64,000 bases of DNA from DASUNP01 sp963728545. Its GTDB lineage: Bacteria; Acidobacteriota; Blastocatellia; UBA7656. The DNA is taken from assembly GCA_963728545.1 (NCBI GenBank), contig CAVSKO010000002.1, forward strand, positions 124,001 to 188,000, in the 5' to 3' direction. Numbering within the stretch: position 1 is the stretch's first letter; the number at the start of each line of letters is the position of its first letter. Of the stretch, positions 17,154-25,919 are shown one piece after another. The notes beneath the pieces were generated by a model. The model did no database searches. It saw nothing but the letters and a program-made list of their open reading frames with translations, and was not told the origin of the DNA. A program made the position numbers and the translations under genes.

Positions 17154-19751
17154 TTACTGCCGACCGCCGCGAATGAATCGCGCAGCCGGTGAGTCTTTCA
17201 TCGGCAGCGAAAAACGCCGGATGCCGTCGTACTTGTATAGCGCGCCCGCAACAGCCGGAGCCGTAGGCACAAGACCGATTTCACCCACGCCCTTCGCTCC
17301 GTACGGGCCGTCCGGGTGCTCATCTTCTACGAGTATCAACTCGACTTCCGGCATATGACGGGCGCGAAGCAACCCTTGCGAGTTCATTGTCATAGTTTCG
17401 GGAATGCCTCCCTGGACTCTGAACTCTTCGGTCAGCGCGTAGCCCAGACCCATATGCACGGAGCCTTCGAGCTGCCCTTCAAGAAGCGTCGGATTCATGA
17501 CCTTGCCCACATCGTGCGCGGCTATGACTTTGCTGATGCGCCCCTCGTCATCGAGAATGGCTACCTGTGTGGCGAACCCATATGCGAAATGCGTTTTGGG
17601 TCTATCGGTCTTGCTCTCAAGCGAGACGGTGTCGTCGATCAGCACTTCGCCGTAGTAGGTCCGGCCTGCCAAATCTCTGAGCGTCATCCCGCGATCAAGA
17701 TCGGTTTTAAGCTTGCGGGCGGCTTCTTGCGCCGCGCGGCAACCGAGGAATGTTGCGCGCGAAGCAGTCGTCTGGCCGCAGTCCAAATCGTATTTCGTAT
17801 CGGCGCTGACGTGATTAAACAGGCAAGGCGGAAGCCCCGTCTCTTCGCAAACCGTCTGCACGAGAATAGTGAAAAGCCCCTGGCCCATCTCCGTGAAACC
17901 CGTGTATATGCCCGCCGTGCCGTCGTCGTGGATTTCGATCATGCACTTGCCATACTCAGGCAGCCCGTTGCCTATGCCGACATTCTTGATGCCGCAAGCG
18001 ATGCCCGCGTACTTCGCATTTCGGTAGGCGTCTTTAACGGCTTCAAGCGTCTTTTTCAATCCGACGCTCGTTTCAAGCACCTGGCCCGTACAGAACTTGT
18101 CGCCTACGTCGAGCGCGTTACGATAACGAATCTCCCATCCGTCAATGCCGACTTTTTCAGCCAGAATGTTGAGCATGGATTCTATGGCGAAAGCCGCTTG
18201 ATTGGCCCCGAACCCGCGCATTGCTCCGCACGGAGGATTGTTTGTATAGACAGATAGCGATTCAACTTTCACGTTGTCGACTTTGTAAGGTCCCGTGCAG
18301 TGGCCCGCCGCTCGCTCTAACACTTTGGTCCCGACCGACGCGTAAGCGCCTTTGTCTCCGACCATGAAGGCTTTGACCGCAGTGAGCCGGCCTTCCTCAT
18401 CACAGCCGACCGTGTAGTCCATCTTTATCGGGTGACGCTTGGGATGGAGACGGAGACTCTCTTCTCGGCTCAAGGTCAGCTTCACAGGCTTTCCGGTGAC
18501 TTTAGCGAGAAGCGCGGTCTGGGCCTGTATGCTCATATCTTCCTTGCCGCCGAACGCGCCCCCGTTCGAGACAAGTGTCACGGACACCTTATCTTCGCTC
18601 ATTCCGAGGAACGAAGCGATCTGCCGCCGGTCGTCAAAGACTCCCTGGCCTTGCGTATAAACTAGCAAGCCATCGCCTTCCGGTTGAGCTATGCAAGATT
18701 CCGGCTCAAGGAACAGATGCTCGATGAATTGAGTCTGGAACGTGTGCGAAACGACGTGCGCGGAATTCTTTAAAGCTTCTTCGACATCTCCGCGATTGAT
18801 CTCGGACTTGCTTAATAAATTGCCCTTCTTATGAATCCGTGGAGCGTCGGGCTTCAGCGCGTCTTCCGTAGTAGTGATCGGCTCTCGCACGTCATAATCG
18901 ACCTCGATTGCTTCGGCAGCGCGGCGCGCGGTTCGGCGATCCGTTGCCGCGACGGCTGCGATGACGTCGCCTATGCAGCGAGTCTCTTCGCCTTCTGCGA
19001 CAAAGATCGGCCAGTCTTTATAGATAAGCCCCTGGTAACGCTCTCCGGGCGTGTCGCGGGCCGTTACCACTCCTATGACTCCGTCGATTGCTTCGGCCTT
19101 TGACGTGTCTACTCGCTTGACCAGGGCGCGCGGGTGCGCTGCGAGCAGCACCGCGCCGTGCAGCATCCCCGGAACGCTCATATCATCAATGTAGGGTCTG
19201 TCGCCGAGGACGAACTCTCGCGCTTCGTACCGGGGCAGACGCGTTCCGACTCGACCGCTCGATTCAAAATCAGGAACACACTCGCCCCGCAAAACAGAGG
19301 AAGCCAGCTTGATTGAGTCTACGATCTTAACGTACCCGGTGCAGCGGCAATGGTGCATGCTCAAGACGCGATTTATCTGGTCGTCGGTAGGCTCGGGGTT
19401 TTTATCGATCAAATGCTTGGCTCGCACGACGATGCCCGGCGTGCAGAAGCCGCACTGTAGGCCGCCCGCAGCGATAAAGCTATCGGCATAAGCTTTTCGC
19501 TCTTCGTCGCTGAAACCTTCGAGCGTAAGCACGCTCTTGCCTGCGACATTCTTTGCGGGCACCGCACAAGAGACCACCGCGCGGTCGTCTACTATCACGG
19601 TGCAACAGCCGCATTGTCCCTGCGGGCTGCAACCGTCCTTGGGCGAGATCAACCCGCAATCGTCGCGCAAGACTTCAAGAAGCGATGCGTCTTCTGCGAC
19701 TTCAATCGCTTGATTCGTTCCGTTAAGGACAAACTCAATCCGAGTTGCCAT
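17154..19751 (-). CDS. Fused [2Fe-2S]/molybdopterin hydroxylase, selenium-dependent xanthine dehydrogenase type
   Basis: 865 aa. The N-terminal 150 residues carry two 2Fe-2S sites (Cys41, 47, 50, 62 in CSPQGQCGCCTVIV; Cys100, 103, 135, 137 in QCGFCTPGI and HHCRCTGYVK). The rest is the Mo-binding subunit with NGGAFGGKEDMS, GAMRGFGANQ and the catalytic-Glu loop GAKGVGEIG. The layout and the CSPQGQCGCC signature match the family described as selenium-dependent xanthine dehydrogenases, and resemble Desulfovibrio aldehyde oxidoreductase. No FAD subunit lies nearby, so electrons probably go to a carrier other than NAD. AGGAGA precedes the ATG. No selenium genes are visible here. Confidence 0.9.
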   Translation of the reverse strand: MATRIEFVLNGTNQAIEVAEDASLLEVLRDDCGLISPKDGCSPQGQCGCCTVIVDDRAVVSCAVPAKNVAGKSVLTLEGFSDEERKAYADSFIAAGGLQCGFCTPGIVVRAKHLIDKNPEPTDDQINRVLSMHHCRCTGYVKIVDSIKLASSVLRGECVPDFESSGRVGTRLPRYEAREFVLGDRPYIDDMSVPGMLHGAVLLAAHPRALVKRVDTSKAEAIDGVIGVVTARDTPGERYQGLIYKDWPIFVAEGEETRCIGDVIAAVAATDRRTARRAAEAIEVDYDVREPITTTEDALKPDAPRIHKKGNLLSKSEINRGDVEEALKNSAHVVSHTFQTQFIEHLFLEPESCIAQPEGDGLLVYTQGQGVFDDRRQIASFLGMSEDKVSVTLVSNGGAFGGKEDMSIQAQTALLAKVTGKPVKLTLSREESLRLHPKRHPIKMDYTVGCDEEGRLTAVKAFMVGDKGAYASVGTKVLERAAGHCTGPYKVDNVKVESLSVYTNNPPCGAMRGFGANQAAFAIESMLNILAEKVGIDGWEIRYRNALDVGDKFCTGQVLETSVGLKKTLEAVKDAYRNAKYAGIACGIKNVGIGNGLPEYGKCMIEIHDDGTAGIYTGFTEMGQGLFTILVQTVCEETGLPPCLFNHVSADTKYDLDCGQTTASRATFLGCRAAQEAARKLKTDLDRGMTLRDLAGRTYYGEVLIDDTVSLESKTDRPKTHFAYGFATQVAILDDEGRISKVIAAHDVGKVMNPTLLEGQLEGSVHMGLGYALTEEFRVQGGIPETMTMNSQGLLRARHMPEVELILVEDEHPDGPYGAKGVGEIGLVPTAPAVAGALYKYDGIRRFSLPMKDSPAARFIRGGRQ

Positions 19752-19889
19752 ACTGGTCTCCTATGCTCTTTATTCAGTTTGGTTATATTATCATGCCCGG
19801 TTATTTTAATTGATAGAGAAATCTCACACGATGGTTGTGAACTCATTTGAATTCAGGGTAGAAGCTAGAAAATGGGGCACCGTTGATTT

Positions 19890-19972
19890 TACGCAAAGAA
19901 CGCAAAGAAACAGCAAAGATCGCCGACAATATTTGCGATCTTTGCGGGATTTTGCGTCCTTTGCGTTGAAAT
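19890..19972. repeat. Diverged palindromic repeat related in style to family A
   Basis: Inverted repeat: acgcaaagaacgcaaagaaa and agcaaagatcgc on the left, gcgatctttgcgg and gcgtcctttgcgt on the right. It uses a different core word (gcaaag) from family A, so kinship is uncertain. It fills the gap between the two minus-strand genes. Confidence 0.7.
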
Positions 19973-19999
19973 AAGTTTTTCCCAATTCTAGTAATTCAT

Positions 20000-20551
20000 T
20001 CAGCCCCGAATGATTCTATAAATTGAATCGCCGGGCTGGGAATCTTTCTTCGACAGCACGTAGTAAATTGCTTCGGCATCGTTTATGCGCGTGCGTTTTG
20101 CGAACTTCATTCCGAGCCTTTCCATAACTCTAAAAGAATCCGCGTTCGGAGGGTCTGCTCCCGCATAGATGATGTCAAAGCCGTGATCTTCAAATCCGAG
20201 CCTCATCATCGCGCGCGCGGCTTCGGTGGCAAGCCCCTGGCCCCAATAAGCGGGCGAAAGGCCGTAAAGGATTTCGATTTCCCGTGCGTCGCCAAAAAAA
20301 CGAAACCCGCAAAAACCTATCAGCGACTCTTTATCTTTCGGCAATACGGCCCAGAAACCGAACCCGTGCGCTTCGAAGCTCTCAAGGCTGCCTTTGATGA
20401 CTTCTTCGGCTTCCTTTCTGCTTATCACCTGGTCATCCCAGAGATATTTTCGCACATCGGCATCAGTCCACAGCAGATGAAGCGCGTCAAGGTCATCCGC
20501 AGTCAAGGGACGCAATCGCAATCGCTCTGTTTCAATCTTTATCGGTTTCAT
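20000..20551 (-). CDS. GNAT N-acetyltransferase, RimJ/RimL type
   Basis: 183 aa. The start ETERLRLRPLTADDLDALH, the acetyl-CoA loop region YWGQGLATEAARAMMRLGF and the C-terminal NADSFRVMERLGMKF are those of the RimJ/RimL-like acetyltransferase family (Acetyltransf_3). The acceptor is unknown; family members modify ribosomal proteins, other N-termini or small amines. It starts 4 bp after the frameshifted membrane gene upstream. Confidence 0.9.
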   Translation of the reverse strand: MKPIKIETERLRLRPLTADDLDALHLLWTDADVRKYLWDDQVISRKEAEEVIKGSLESFEAHGFGFWAVLPKDKESLIGFCGFRFFGDAREIEILYGLSPAYWGQGLATEAARAMMRLGFEDHGFDIIYAGADPPNADSFRVMERLGMKFAKRTRINDAEAIYYVLSKKDSQPGDSIYRIIRG

Positions 20552-20555
20552 AAAC

Positions 20556-20879
20556 TCACGCGCTTTTTGCGGCGACCAGTTGCTTGCGCATTCTTGAAGC
20601 TATCAGTCGTAGCGCTATCGCCGCGACCAGTAACACCGCAAGCGGCGCATAGTAGATCGATACTACAGCCCTACCACCGTAGCTGAACAGGAATATCAAA
20701 AAGAGGAAATACATCCCTACCGTGTGCAGAAGCTGCCACCTGCGCTCTCCTAATAACGCCGCAGTTCGATCAAAAGAAGTAGCGACCATCGCGGCGATAA
20801 ATAGATAAGCCAGGCTCCCGCCGATAAGCGCAGGCATATCGGTCTCTCTGATCGAACGCGCCCGATGTGAGCACTGCAA
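20556..20879 (-). CDS. Ferric reductase-like membrane protein, C-terminal part (frameshifted gene)
   Basis: This frame continues the protein that starts at 21177. From about RETDMPALIGGSLAYLFIAA it encodes the remaining membrane helices (LLHTVGMYFLFLIFLFSYGG, PLAVLLVAAIALRLIA), about 95 aa of real sequence; the first 11 codons of the open frame are upstream out-of-frame sequence. No ribosome-binding site precedes it, and it makes sense only when joined to the first part. Confidence 0.7.
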   Translation of the reverse strand: MQCSHRARSIRETDMPALIGGSLAYLFIAAMVATSFDRTAALLGERRWQLLHTVGMYFLFLIFLFSYGGRAVVSIYYAPLAVLLVAAIALRLIASRMRKQLVAAKSA

Positions 20880-21177
20880 GAGTCACAATTGCTATGGCGT
20901 GCAGCAAGTGAGACACAGCAAAAGACACGCCTATGTACCTGCGATTGGCGCGAATCCATTTTGTCATAGCGCCGGGCCAGAGCTTTACAAGAGCCGTAGC
21001 GGTAAACGCCGTCAGGAAGAGGAAGAAAGAGGTTCGCGCAGTGGCTCGAATGACGACATGCACGCCTTCTTCTCCGGCCCCGTAGATTGCAATCAGGAGC
21101 GCAACCATACTCGTTAGGGCAAGCGCAGCCCATCCGACGATTATCCATCCTTGAGAATAACTTTTCTTTGCCGCCAT
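20770..21177 (-). CDS. Ferric reductase-like membrane protein, N-terminal part (frameshifted gene)
   Basis: Residues 1-112 encode helices with a ferric-reductase-like pattern (WIIVGWAALALTSMVALLIA, SFFLFLTAFTATALVKLW, YIGVSFAVSHLLHAIAIVTL). His in SHLLHA is a candidate heme ligand. The homologous sequence then changes frame near 20848-20860, inside an agagag run on the coding strand. Adding one AG unit gives a continuous reading (AFDQRETDMPAL) and a protein of about 207 aa. The gene is either a young pseudogene or an assembly error. The MsrQ/YedZ-like superfamily holds two hemes; no MsrP partner is visible. Confidence 0.7.
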   Translation of the reverse strand: MAAKKSYSQGWIIVGWAALALTSMVALLIAIYGAGEEGVHVVIRATARTSFFLFLTAFTATALVKLWPGAMTKWIRANRRYIGVSFAVSHLLHAIAIVTLAVLTSGAFDQRDRYACAYRREPGLSIYRRDGRYFF

Positions 21178-21262
21178 ATCCGATTCACCTTTGCTTATTA
21201 TTCTACGCTCGATAGACTAGAAGAGGCGCGATATTATAGATCAACGGGAGGCAAAATCTAAA

Positions 21263-21541
21263 ATGAAAGCTACGTGGCAAGATGCGGTCCTGGCCGAAAG
21301 CGACGACACAGTGGTCGTGGAAGGCAATCACTATTTTCCTGCGGATTCCATCAATCGATCTTACTTTCAAGAAAGCAGCACTCACTCTACCTGTCCCTGG
21401 AAAGGCGAAGCCAGCTATTACGACATAGTCGTAGACGACGACGTCAACCGAGACGCCGCCTGGTATTATCCAGAGCCGAAACAGGCTGCGGAGAATATCA
21501 AGGACCGCGTCGCTTTTTGGAAGGGCGTCAGGGTCGAGTAG
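21263..21541 (+). CDS. DUF427 domain protein
   Basis: 92 aa, full length for the family. Diagnostic stretch: VVEGNHYFPADSINRSYF, then STCPWKGEASYYDI and AAWYYPEPKQAAENIKDRVA. The family is a small beta-tent fold with no established reaction. GGGAGG lies 10 nt before the ATG. The cupin gene follows after 12 bp on the same strand. Confidence 0.9.
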   Translation: MKATWQDAVLAESDDTVVVEGNHYFPADSINRSYFQESSTHSTCPWKGEASYYDIVVDDDVNRDAAWYYPEPKQAAENIKDRVAFWKGVRVE

Positions 21542-21553
21542 CGAGGCTGCGCG

Positions 21554-22012
21554 ATGGCGGAAATGGATTGGAAACATAACGGCATACGCATCGTCCGCGC
21601 GGGCGAGCTTGATACGAACACGCCTCAAACGCCTGGGATGACGCGCGCAGCCGCAATCAATCACGCGCGCGCGGGCGCAAATCGTTTATGGGCCGGGACC
21701 GTTTCGATCCACCCGAATGCTAAGACCGGGGCGCATCATCACGGCGAGCTTGAAAGCGTCATCTATGTTGTGAAAGGCCGCGCGCGGATGCGCTGGGGAG
21801 AGCGGCTTGAGTTTTTTGCGGAAGCCGAAGCGGGCGACTTTATATACGTCCCGCCTTATGTCCCGCACCAGGAGATCAACGCCTGCCCGGACGAGCCGCT
21901 CGAATGCGTTGTAGTTCGAAGCGGGCAAGAGCCGATAGTCGTAAACCTGGACATACCTACCATCGAGCAGCCGGAAGAGGTCAAGTGGATCGATCCGGCC
22001 CACCCTGAATAA
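21554..22012 (+). CDS. Cupin-domain protein
   Basis: 152 aa, single cupin domain. The first motif, GAHHHGELESVIYVVKGRARM, has the His-His and Glu metal ligands. The second, PYVPHQEINACPDEPLECVV, supplies the last His. Small cupins of this type are often metal-dependent dioxygenases, isomerases or binding proteins; the substrate is unknown. Probably co-transcribed with the DUF427 gene. Confidence 0.85.
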   Translation: MAEMDWKHNGIRIVRAGELDTNTPQTPGMTRAAAINHARAGANRLWAGTVSIHPNAKTGAHHHGELESVIYVVKGRARMRWGERLEFFAEAEAGDFIYVPPYVPHQEINACPDEPLECVVVRSGQEPIVVNLDIPTIEQPEEVKWIDPAHPE

Positions 22013-22025
22013 TTTGACCAGTGGC

Positions 22026-22490
22026 TCATCGGGTCAGATCTACTGAGACGAGCGGCACGTCCCAGTGAGCGATCAGAATCTCGAAACGCCGTTGTTCTTC
22101 CTTGCGGAAAGCTTCCTGGTCCGGGAAAAGCTTTTTGATGATCGCATCTTCAGCGCTCGAATCATGCGCAGCCGCAAGGTTTTTGAAGACTATCGTCACG
22201 CGGTAATCCCATCGCGCATCTTCGGTCGTGTGGTAGCGGGGCCGCACCGCCGTCACCTGCAACATGCGTCCGCTCTCTACCTGCTTTTGAAGCACCGGGA
22301 AATGATTCTTCTTAAACAACCGTATAAACTCGTCCGCGAATCCCCAACGCGCTTTGTAATAATACTCGACGACGTAAGGTTGATCTTGCGGGCTGGCTTG
22401 CGATCCTCGGGCGCAAACCGTTTGCGAAGCCGGGTGAGACAATGTCAAAAGCAATAGCATCGCCAGGCGCAAGCGAGAAGCTCTTTTCAT
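22026..22490 (-). CDS. Exported protein of unknown function
   Basis: About 154 aa. ATG 22490 has a very strong site (AAAGGAGGA) and begins a signal peptide (MKRASRLRLAMLLLLTLSHP); an upstream in-frame start at 22538 would overlap the amidase gene and is rejected. The mature part (PYVVEYYYKARWGFADEFIRL ending in LIAHWDVPLVSVDL) looks like a small ferredoxin-like alpha/beta fold, reminiscent of NIPSNAP/Dabb-type proteins. I do not recognise a function. Confidence 0.7.
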   Translation of the reverse strand: MKRASRLRLAMLLLLTLSHPASQTVCARGSQASPQDQPYVVEYYYKARWGFADEFIRLFKKNHFPVLQKQVESGRMLQVTAVRPRYHTTEDARWDYRVTIVFKNLAAAHDSSAEDAIIKKLFPDQEAFRKEEQRRFEILIAHWDVPLVSVDLTR

Positions 22491-22524
22491 CCGTCCTCCT
22501 TTGATAAAATGCGGGTTACCACAA

Positions 22525-23961
22525 TTAGCTCTCAGCAACCGGCGGGCGGCGGGCGGCCCACGGGCGAGCGGCTTCTAGCTGCGACGCCAGTCTAAACAAC
22601 GTTGCTTCGTCTCCGAATCTCCCGACAAAATGCGTGCCTACGGGCAGCCCCTCATCGTTCCAGAACAGCGGGACAGACATTCCCGGCTGGCCCGTCAGAT
22701 TGCAAACGGGGGTGAAAGGAACAAAGGTCGTCGCCCTCTTCATCCCCTGCAAAGGGTCTTCCTCGGTCGCATCGAAAGTTCCGAGCGGAACAGGCGGCTC
22801 GCCAAGCGTAGGCGTGAGCCACACATCGTAACCCTCGAAGAAACGCGCTACATCTCGACTTATTGATTGAATCATTTGCAGGGCGAGCAGGTATTGCGAA
22901 CCACTTTGCTTGCTTCCCATTCCATAGAGCACCCAGGTTAGCGGCTCGAAATATTCGGCTGACGGAGTGCGGCCAAGTCCATGAGCGATTCCGTCAATCG
23001 TCCAGGCCGCGCCCACCGACCACAAAGTCATGAAAGATTGGATCAGCAATTCCCCGTTTATTATAGGGGCCGCTTCTTCGACCGTGTGGCCCAGGTCGCT
23101 GGCGAGCGCCGCCGCATCCTCGACAGCCTTTATGCAATCGGGGTGCAGCGGCGTTCCCGACGGCGTGGCAGTCGTAAAGGCTATACGGAGTCGTCCCGGG
23201 TCCGCGCCGACTTCTTCGATAAACGGGCGAGCCGGGGCCGGGGCATAATAAGGATCACCAATGTCAGGTCCCGATGTGGCGTCGAGCAATGCCGCGCTGT
23301 CGCGTACCGAGCGCGTTACGGCATGCTCTGCGATCAACCCGGAAAACATATCTCCGAAATCCGGGCCGAGCGGGTTGCGCGCCCTTGTGGGCTTCAGCCC
23401 GAACAGCCCGCAGCACGAAGCCGGGATGCGAATCGAACCGCCCCCGTCGTTTGCGTGAGCCATCGGAACCAACCCTGCGGCTACAGCGGCGGCAGACCCT
23501 CCGCTTGAGCCGCCCGTCGTCCGCCCCGTGTCCCAGGGGTTTCGGGCCGGGCCAAAGAGCGCGGGCTCTGTTGTGGGAAGTATTCCATACTCCGGCGTGT
23601 TGGTCTTGCCTACTACTATCAGCCCTGCGCGCTTGAGCCTTGTGACAAGCGTGCTGTCGTGGTCAGGGACGTAATCGCGCAAGAAAGCCGACCCGGCAGT
23701 CATCCTCACTCCGGCGTAAGAGGCCAGCAGGTCTTTGAGCAGGTAAGGGACTCCGGCGAAAGGCCCCTTCGGCACATCTCCCACAGCCGCAGCCCGCGCC
23801 TCGTCAAACATAGGCGTGACGACCGCGTTAAGCGTCGGGTTTAAGCGCTCTATCTCCTCAATAGCCGCCTCGACAAGCTCAAGCGGTGTAACCTCTTTTC
23901 GCCGCACAAGGTCGGCCATCGCGGTCGCGTCTTGAAAAGCAAGGTCGTCAAAACTCGCCAT
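22525..23961 (-). CDS. Amidase (amidase signature family)
   Basis: 478 aa. The Ser-cisSer-Lys triad is visible: Lys in VPYLLKDLLA, cis-Ser in GGSSGGSAAAVAAG and the nucleophile Ser in GGGSIRIPASCCGLFG. GKTNTPEYG is a further signature. It hydrolyses a carboxamide; GatA is unlikely because no GatB/C genes are nearby and the C-terminus is that of stand-alone amidases. AAAGGA precedes the ATG. The small exported protein gene follows on the same strand. Confidence 0.93.
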   Translation of the reverse strand: MASFDDLAFQDATAMADLVRRKEVTPLELVEAAIEEIERLNPTLNAVVTPMFDEARAAAVGDVPKGPFAGVPYLLKDLLASYAGVRMTAGSAFLRDYVPDHDSTLVTRLKRAGLIVVGKTNTPEYGILPTTEPALFGPARNPWDTGRTTGGSSGGSAAAVAAGLVPMAHANDGGGSIRIPASCCGLFGLKPTRARNPLGPDFGDMFSGLIAEHAVTRSVRDSAALLDATSGPDIGDPYYAPAPARPFIEEVGADPGRLRIAFTTATPSGTPLHPDCIKAVEDAAALASDLGHTVEEAAPIINGELLIQSFMTLWSVGAAWTIDGIAHGLGRTPSAEYFEPLTWVLYGMGSKQSGSQYLLALQMIQSISRDVARFFEGYDVWLTPTLGEPPVPLGTFDATEEDPLQGMKRATTFVPFTPVCNLTGQPGMSVPLFWNDEGLPVGTHFVGRFGDEATLFRLASQLEAARPWAARRPPVAES

Positions 23962-24272
23962 TATTTTCGTTCCTTTCTCTCCGGATTTGGCCCGCCGAGT
24001 CGCGTCGCTTCCCGAATTATGACTCTAGCTTTATTGCCTCGTTTGCCCGTTTTAATCTTCGCAATGGAGTTTGTCAATCCCTAATGAGAAATAGCCGTAT
24101 TGCGGAACTGTTATTGTTGCAGAATCTGCGAGAAACCGAGTTTCTTTAAATTGGCTAAAAGGTTGAAAGCCGCTCCAGGAGCCAGTTTCAGGCAGTTACA
24201 GGTTTTTAAATCACGATTTAAGACGAGCGAAAAATTTTCATAAAATATTTCTGTCATGAATGCATTTTTTCG
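23962..24272. other. Gene-free stretch upstream of the structured RNA
   Basis: Between the amidase start and the -35 box at 24273 I see only AT-rich sequence. There is no coding frame with credible composition, no tRNA and no repeat shared with other gaps. It should hold the amidase promoter. Confidence 0.5.
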
Positions 24273-24300
24273 TTGACAAAAAGTTTTCCTGTGTTAATAT
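24273..24300 (+). promoter_or_regulatory. Near-consensus sigma-70-type promoter
   Basis: -35 TTGACA at 24273-24278 and -10 TAATAT at 24295-24300 with a 16-bp spacer, among the best promoter matches in the window. It predicts a transcript starting near 24307, immediately before the first hairpin of the structured RNA. Confidence 0.75.
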
Positions 24301-24306
24301 CACGCT

Positions 24307-24565
24307 CGCTCAGTTGGTAACAACTGAGTGCGGTCCCGAGAGGTTTTAGTTGAAATCTTCTAAATGTGCCGCTGTTGATCTTCCGCAAGGGAGCTTAACA
24401 AAAGCGCATTACTTTAGTGTGATGGCTGAGGCTCGAAAGGGCTTCAGACGCCGAGGTCCTTTGGGCTTCGGTGATTGGAATCCGCAAGGGTTCCAAATAA
24501 CGCTGAGGGATGGAAGATTGATACCGGAATCACTCGGGGCCGATTATTTTTGCCCGACCTTTTTT
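24307..24565 (+). ncRNA. Highly structured RNA or leader, unrecognised class
   Basis: Between a strong promoter and an intrinsic terminator lie six compact hairpins, four closed by GNRA loops: CTCAGTTG-GTAA-CAACTGAG (24309-24328); AGAGGTTT paired with AAATCTTCT around 24339-24361; CTTCC-GCAA-GGGAG inside a GTTGA/TTAAC stem (24370-24406); TGAGGCTC-GAAA-GGGCTTCA (24427-24446); CCGAGGTCC-TTT-GGGCTTCGG (24451-24471); TTGGAATCC-GCAA-GGGTTCCAA (24475-24496). Many G-U pairs keep the stems paired. I compared it by memory with SAM, SAH, cobalamin, c-di-GMP, THF, lysine and glycine riboswitches, 6S, tmRNA and RNase P and found no match. The next gene is a Cys/Met enzyme, so a riboswitch or attenuator is possible; an independent sRNA is the alternative. 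Confidence 0.65.
24534..24565 (+). terminator. Intrinsic terminator of the structured RNA
   Basis: Stem TCGGGGC / GCCCGA (one bulged base) around a loop of about 11 nt, followed directly by cc and six T residues. It would end transcription about 140 bp before the PLP-enzyme gene, so read-through would be needed if that gene uses the same promoter. Confidence 0.7.
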
Positions 24566-24708
24566 CTGCCGGTCAAAGCTTTTCTCAAACCGTCATTTGA
24601 TTTCCCACCCACCATAGAATAGATTGCAAGAAGAAAGATGCGGTAAAAACTTGTTCTATCGCATACGTACTCATATCGAAGAGCAACATAAAACTGGAGA
24701 TTGATGTA

Positions 24709-25866
24709 ATGGCAAAGACTTTCAAACGAATAGAGACCAAGCTCATCCACGCCGGCGAGCCTTCGCCGCGCATAAAAGGCGCAGTCAGCATGCCTATCTT
24801 CCAATCCGCGATGTTTGAATACGAGGGCGAAACCAGCTATCACGACATAAAATATATAAGGTTGAATAACACGCCTAACCATAAAGCGCTGCACGAAAAG
24901 CTGGCATCGCTTGAGAATGCCGAAGCGGCGCTTGTGACCGCTAGCGGTATGGCGGCGATCTCTACGACGCTGCTGACGGTGTTGGCGGCGGGCGACCACT
25001 TGCTTGCGCAGGACTGCCTTTATGGAGGAACGCACGATTTAATCACGCGGGAGTTCGCTTCATTCGGGCTTTCGTTCGACTTCATAAACGCAGACGATCC
25101 CGAATCCTGGCAAAGCAAGCTGCGCCCGAATACCAGGGCAATTTATGTCGAGACGATGACCAACCCGCTTGTTCAAGTCAGCGATTTGAAAGCGGTCGTC
25201 GAGTTCGCGCGCAGCAACAATCTGCTCTCGATGATAGACAACACGTTTGCAAGCCCTGTCAATTTTCGCCCGCCTGAAATCGGTTTCGACGTATCTCTGC
25301 ACAGTTGCACGAAGTATCTCAACGGCCATTCGGATATAGTTGGCGGCGCAGTGATTGGCCACGCCGATTTGATCGAAAAGATCACGCATAGGCTCAACCA
25401 CCTGGGCGGGTCTATGGACCCACACGCGGCATTCTTGCTCCATCGCGGCATGAAGACTCTGGCTTTGCGGGTGAATCGCCAGAATGAGAGCGCGCTTGAG
25501 ATAGCTCAATTTCTCGAAAACCACCCGGCAGTAGAAAAGGTCAATTACGCGGGGCTTGAAAGCCACCCCCGCCACCAGCGCGCTCGCGATCTGTTCGACG
25601 GGTTCGGCGGAGTCTTGAGCTTCGAGCTGAAAGGCGGCGTCGAGGCAGCCGAGCGATTGATCGCAAAGACCACACTTGCCATCCACGCGCCGAGCCTGGG
25701 CGGGGTAGAGACGCTGATTACGCGTCCGGCTACCACGTCGCACTCGGGCATGTCTCGCGAAGATCGCGAGCGGCTGGGCATTACTGACAGCCTGGTCCGC
25801 GTCTCTGTGGGCATCGAGGCCACGGAAGATTTAATCGAAGATTTTGATCAGGCGCTCAAAGGATAA
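24709..25866 (+). CDS. Cys/Met metabolism PLP-dependent enzyme (cystathionine gamma-lyase/synthase type)
   Basis: 385 aa, full length. PLP motifs: ASGMAAISTTLL, YGGTHDL, IDNTFASPVN and the Schiff-base Lys in HSCTKYLNGHSDIVGG. The C-terminal SLGGVETLITRPATTSHSGM is typical of the trans-sulfuration family. Reaction: gamma- or beta-replacement or elimination on Cys/homoserine derivatives; synthase, gamma-lyase and methionine gamma-lyase cannot be separated by eye. TGGAGA lies 9 nt before the ATG. It sits behind the structured RNA, which may regulate it. Confidence 0.9.
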   Translation: MAKTFKRIETKLIHAGEPSPRIKGAVSMPIFQSAMFEYEGETSYHDIKYIRLNNTPNHKALHEKLASLENAEAALVTASGMAAISTTLLTVLAAGDHLLAQDCLYGGTHDLITREFASFGLSFDFINADDPESWQSKLRPNTRAIYVETMTNPLVQVSDLKAVVEFARSNNLLSMIDNTFASPVNFRPPEIGFDVSLHSCTKYLNGHSDIVGGAVIGHADLIEKITHRLNHLGGSMDPHAAFLLHRGMKTLALRVNRQNESALEIAQFLENHPAVEKVNYAGLESHPRHQRARDLFDGFGGVLSFELKGGVEAAERLIAKTTLAIHAPSLGGVETLITRPATTSHSGMSREDRERLGITDSLVRVSVGIEATEDLIEDFDQALKG

Positions 25867-25919
25867 CGGCGCCATAGCTGTTACAAACCTACCTGCCAGG
25901 TGAAGGGAAGCTACAGCCT

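Noticed and set aside
24350..24622. 90-codon open frame across the structured RNA
   Set aside because: It starts at a TTG without ribosome site, runs through every hairpin and the terminator, and has no protein-like pattern.
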